DNA of 10,452 nucleotides, from the NCBI GenBank assembly GCA_035943195.1, contig DASZCK010000324.1:1-10452 (forward strand), read 5' to 3'. The first letter of the stretch is position 1. Each line of letters opens with the position of its first letter. The stretch comes from DAIDKA01 sp035943195. Its GTDB lineage: Bacteria; Pseudomonadota; Gammaproteobacteria; Steroidobacterales; Steroidobacteraceae. A program made the position numbers and the translations under genes. Positions 10,093 through 10,452 of the stretch are shown in pieces. The notes under the pieces were generated by a model. The model saw nothing but the letters and a program-made list of their open reading frames with translations. It was not told the DNA's origin and did no database searches.

Positions 10093-10452
10093 AGCGCACG
10101 CACGACACCGATCACGGCACCCACCAGCAGGACCGACAGCGAGGCGAAGGACAACATGGCGCCGATCTCGCGTTTTTCCGGCGCCCGCAGGTAGCCGATG
10201 GCATACAGCGCACGCCCCACGACAAACACCACGCCGATGATGGCGCCCCAGCGCGGATTCAGATACATCCCGAAGAGCCAGATCGCCGGGACGAACACCA
10301 CCAGCATTTCCAGGGTGTTGTAGTGAACGCGAAAGGTGCGCTCGAAGTCCGGATGGCCGGTGGTGGCCGGTGCGGCGATCTTGTAGCGCGCGCGGGCCCC
10401 GCCCACCAGGAAACCAAAAATCATGTATTCAAGCAGTGCGGCCAGTATCACC
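10074..10452 (-). CDS. MAPEG-family membrane protein (5' end cut)
   Basis: A small integral membrane protein of the MAPEG family (membrane-associated proteins in eicosanoid and glutathione metabolism). The visible ~125 residues contain four hydrophobic segments: ILAALLEYMIFGFLVG, LEMLVVFVPAIWLFGMYL, WGAIIGVVFVVGRALYAIGYL and LSFASLSVLLVGAVIGVV. The typical motif FERTFRVHYNTLE sits between the first two. The frame is open to the window edge; a GTG at 10451 could be a start, but family members usually have a few more residues, so the true start probably lies outside. Bacterial members may have glutathione transferase or peroxidase activity, mostly untested. The stop lies inside the ThDP-enzyme gene, which suggests it heads or joins that operon. 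Confidence 0.85.
   Translation of the reverse strand, partial: VILAALLEYMIFGFLVGGARARYKIAAPATTGHPDFERTFRVHYNTLEMLVVFVPAIWLFGMYLNPRWGAIIGVVFVVGRALYAIGYLRAPEKREIGAMLSFASLSVLLVGAVIGVVRALWVTST

Overview
The window is GC-rich DNA with every recognisable gene on the minus strand. The core is tig-clpP-clpX-lon, the conserved protein-quality-control block of Proteobacteria. The Lon, ClpX and ClpP sequences look gammaproteobacterial. High GC and the non-enteric genes around the block suggest a Xanthomonadales/Nevskiales-like lineage; this placement is inference, since no marker here fixes it.

In the direction of transcription (right to left), the first group is a MAPEG-family membrane protein (cut by the right edge), a ThDP-dependent acetolactate-synthase-like enzyme and a small alpha/beta hydrolase. 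Their reading frames overlap by 19 and 8 nt, so they look like one coupled operon; its substrate is unknown. A tRNA-Leu(TAG) gene follows with its own -10-like box. Then come trigger factor (tig), clpP (its ATG overlaps the tig stop by 4 nt), clpX behind a sigma70-like promoter, and lon behind a good sigma32 (heat-shock) promoter match overlapping a sigma70-like one. Trigger factor folds nascent chains, ClpXP unfolds and degrades tagged or regulatory proteins, and Lon degrades misfolded proteins.

Downstream of lon, where enterics carry hupB and ppiD, there is instead a HAD-family phosphatase and a small DUF4337-like membrane protein, then tRNA-Val(TAC). The HAD gene has no ATG, GTG or TTG before its catalytic motif and appears to start at CTG. 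The DUF4337-like gene carries a one-base frameshift, after which the open frame runs straight through tRNA-Val. The leftmost 155 bases hold no gene, only a hairpin followed by a T-run that may be a terminator for a plus-strand gene outside the window.

I saw no mobile element, CRISPR array, phage gene or clearly new multi-gene system. The best leads are the CTG start, the DUF4337-like frameshift, and the unassigned MAPEG/ThDP-enzyme/hydrolase operon.
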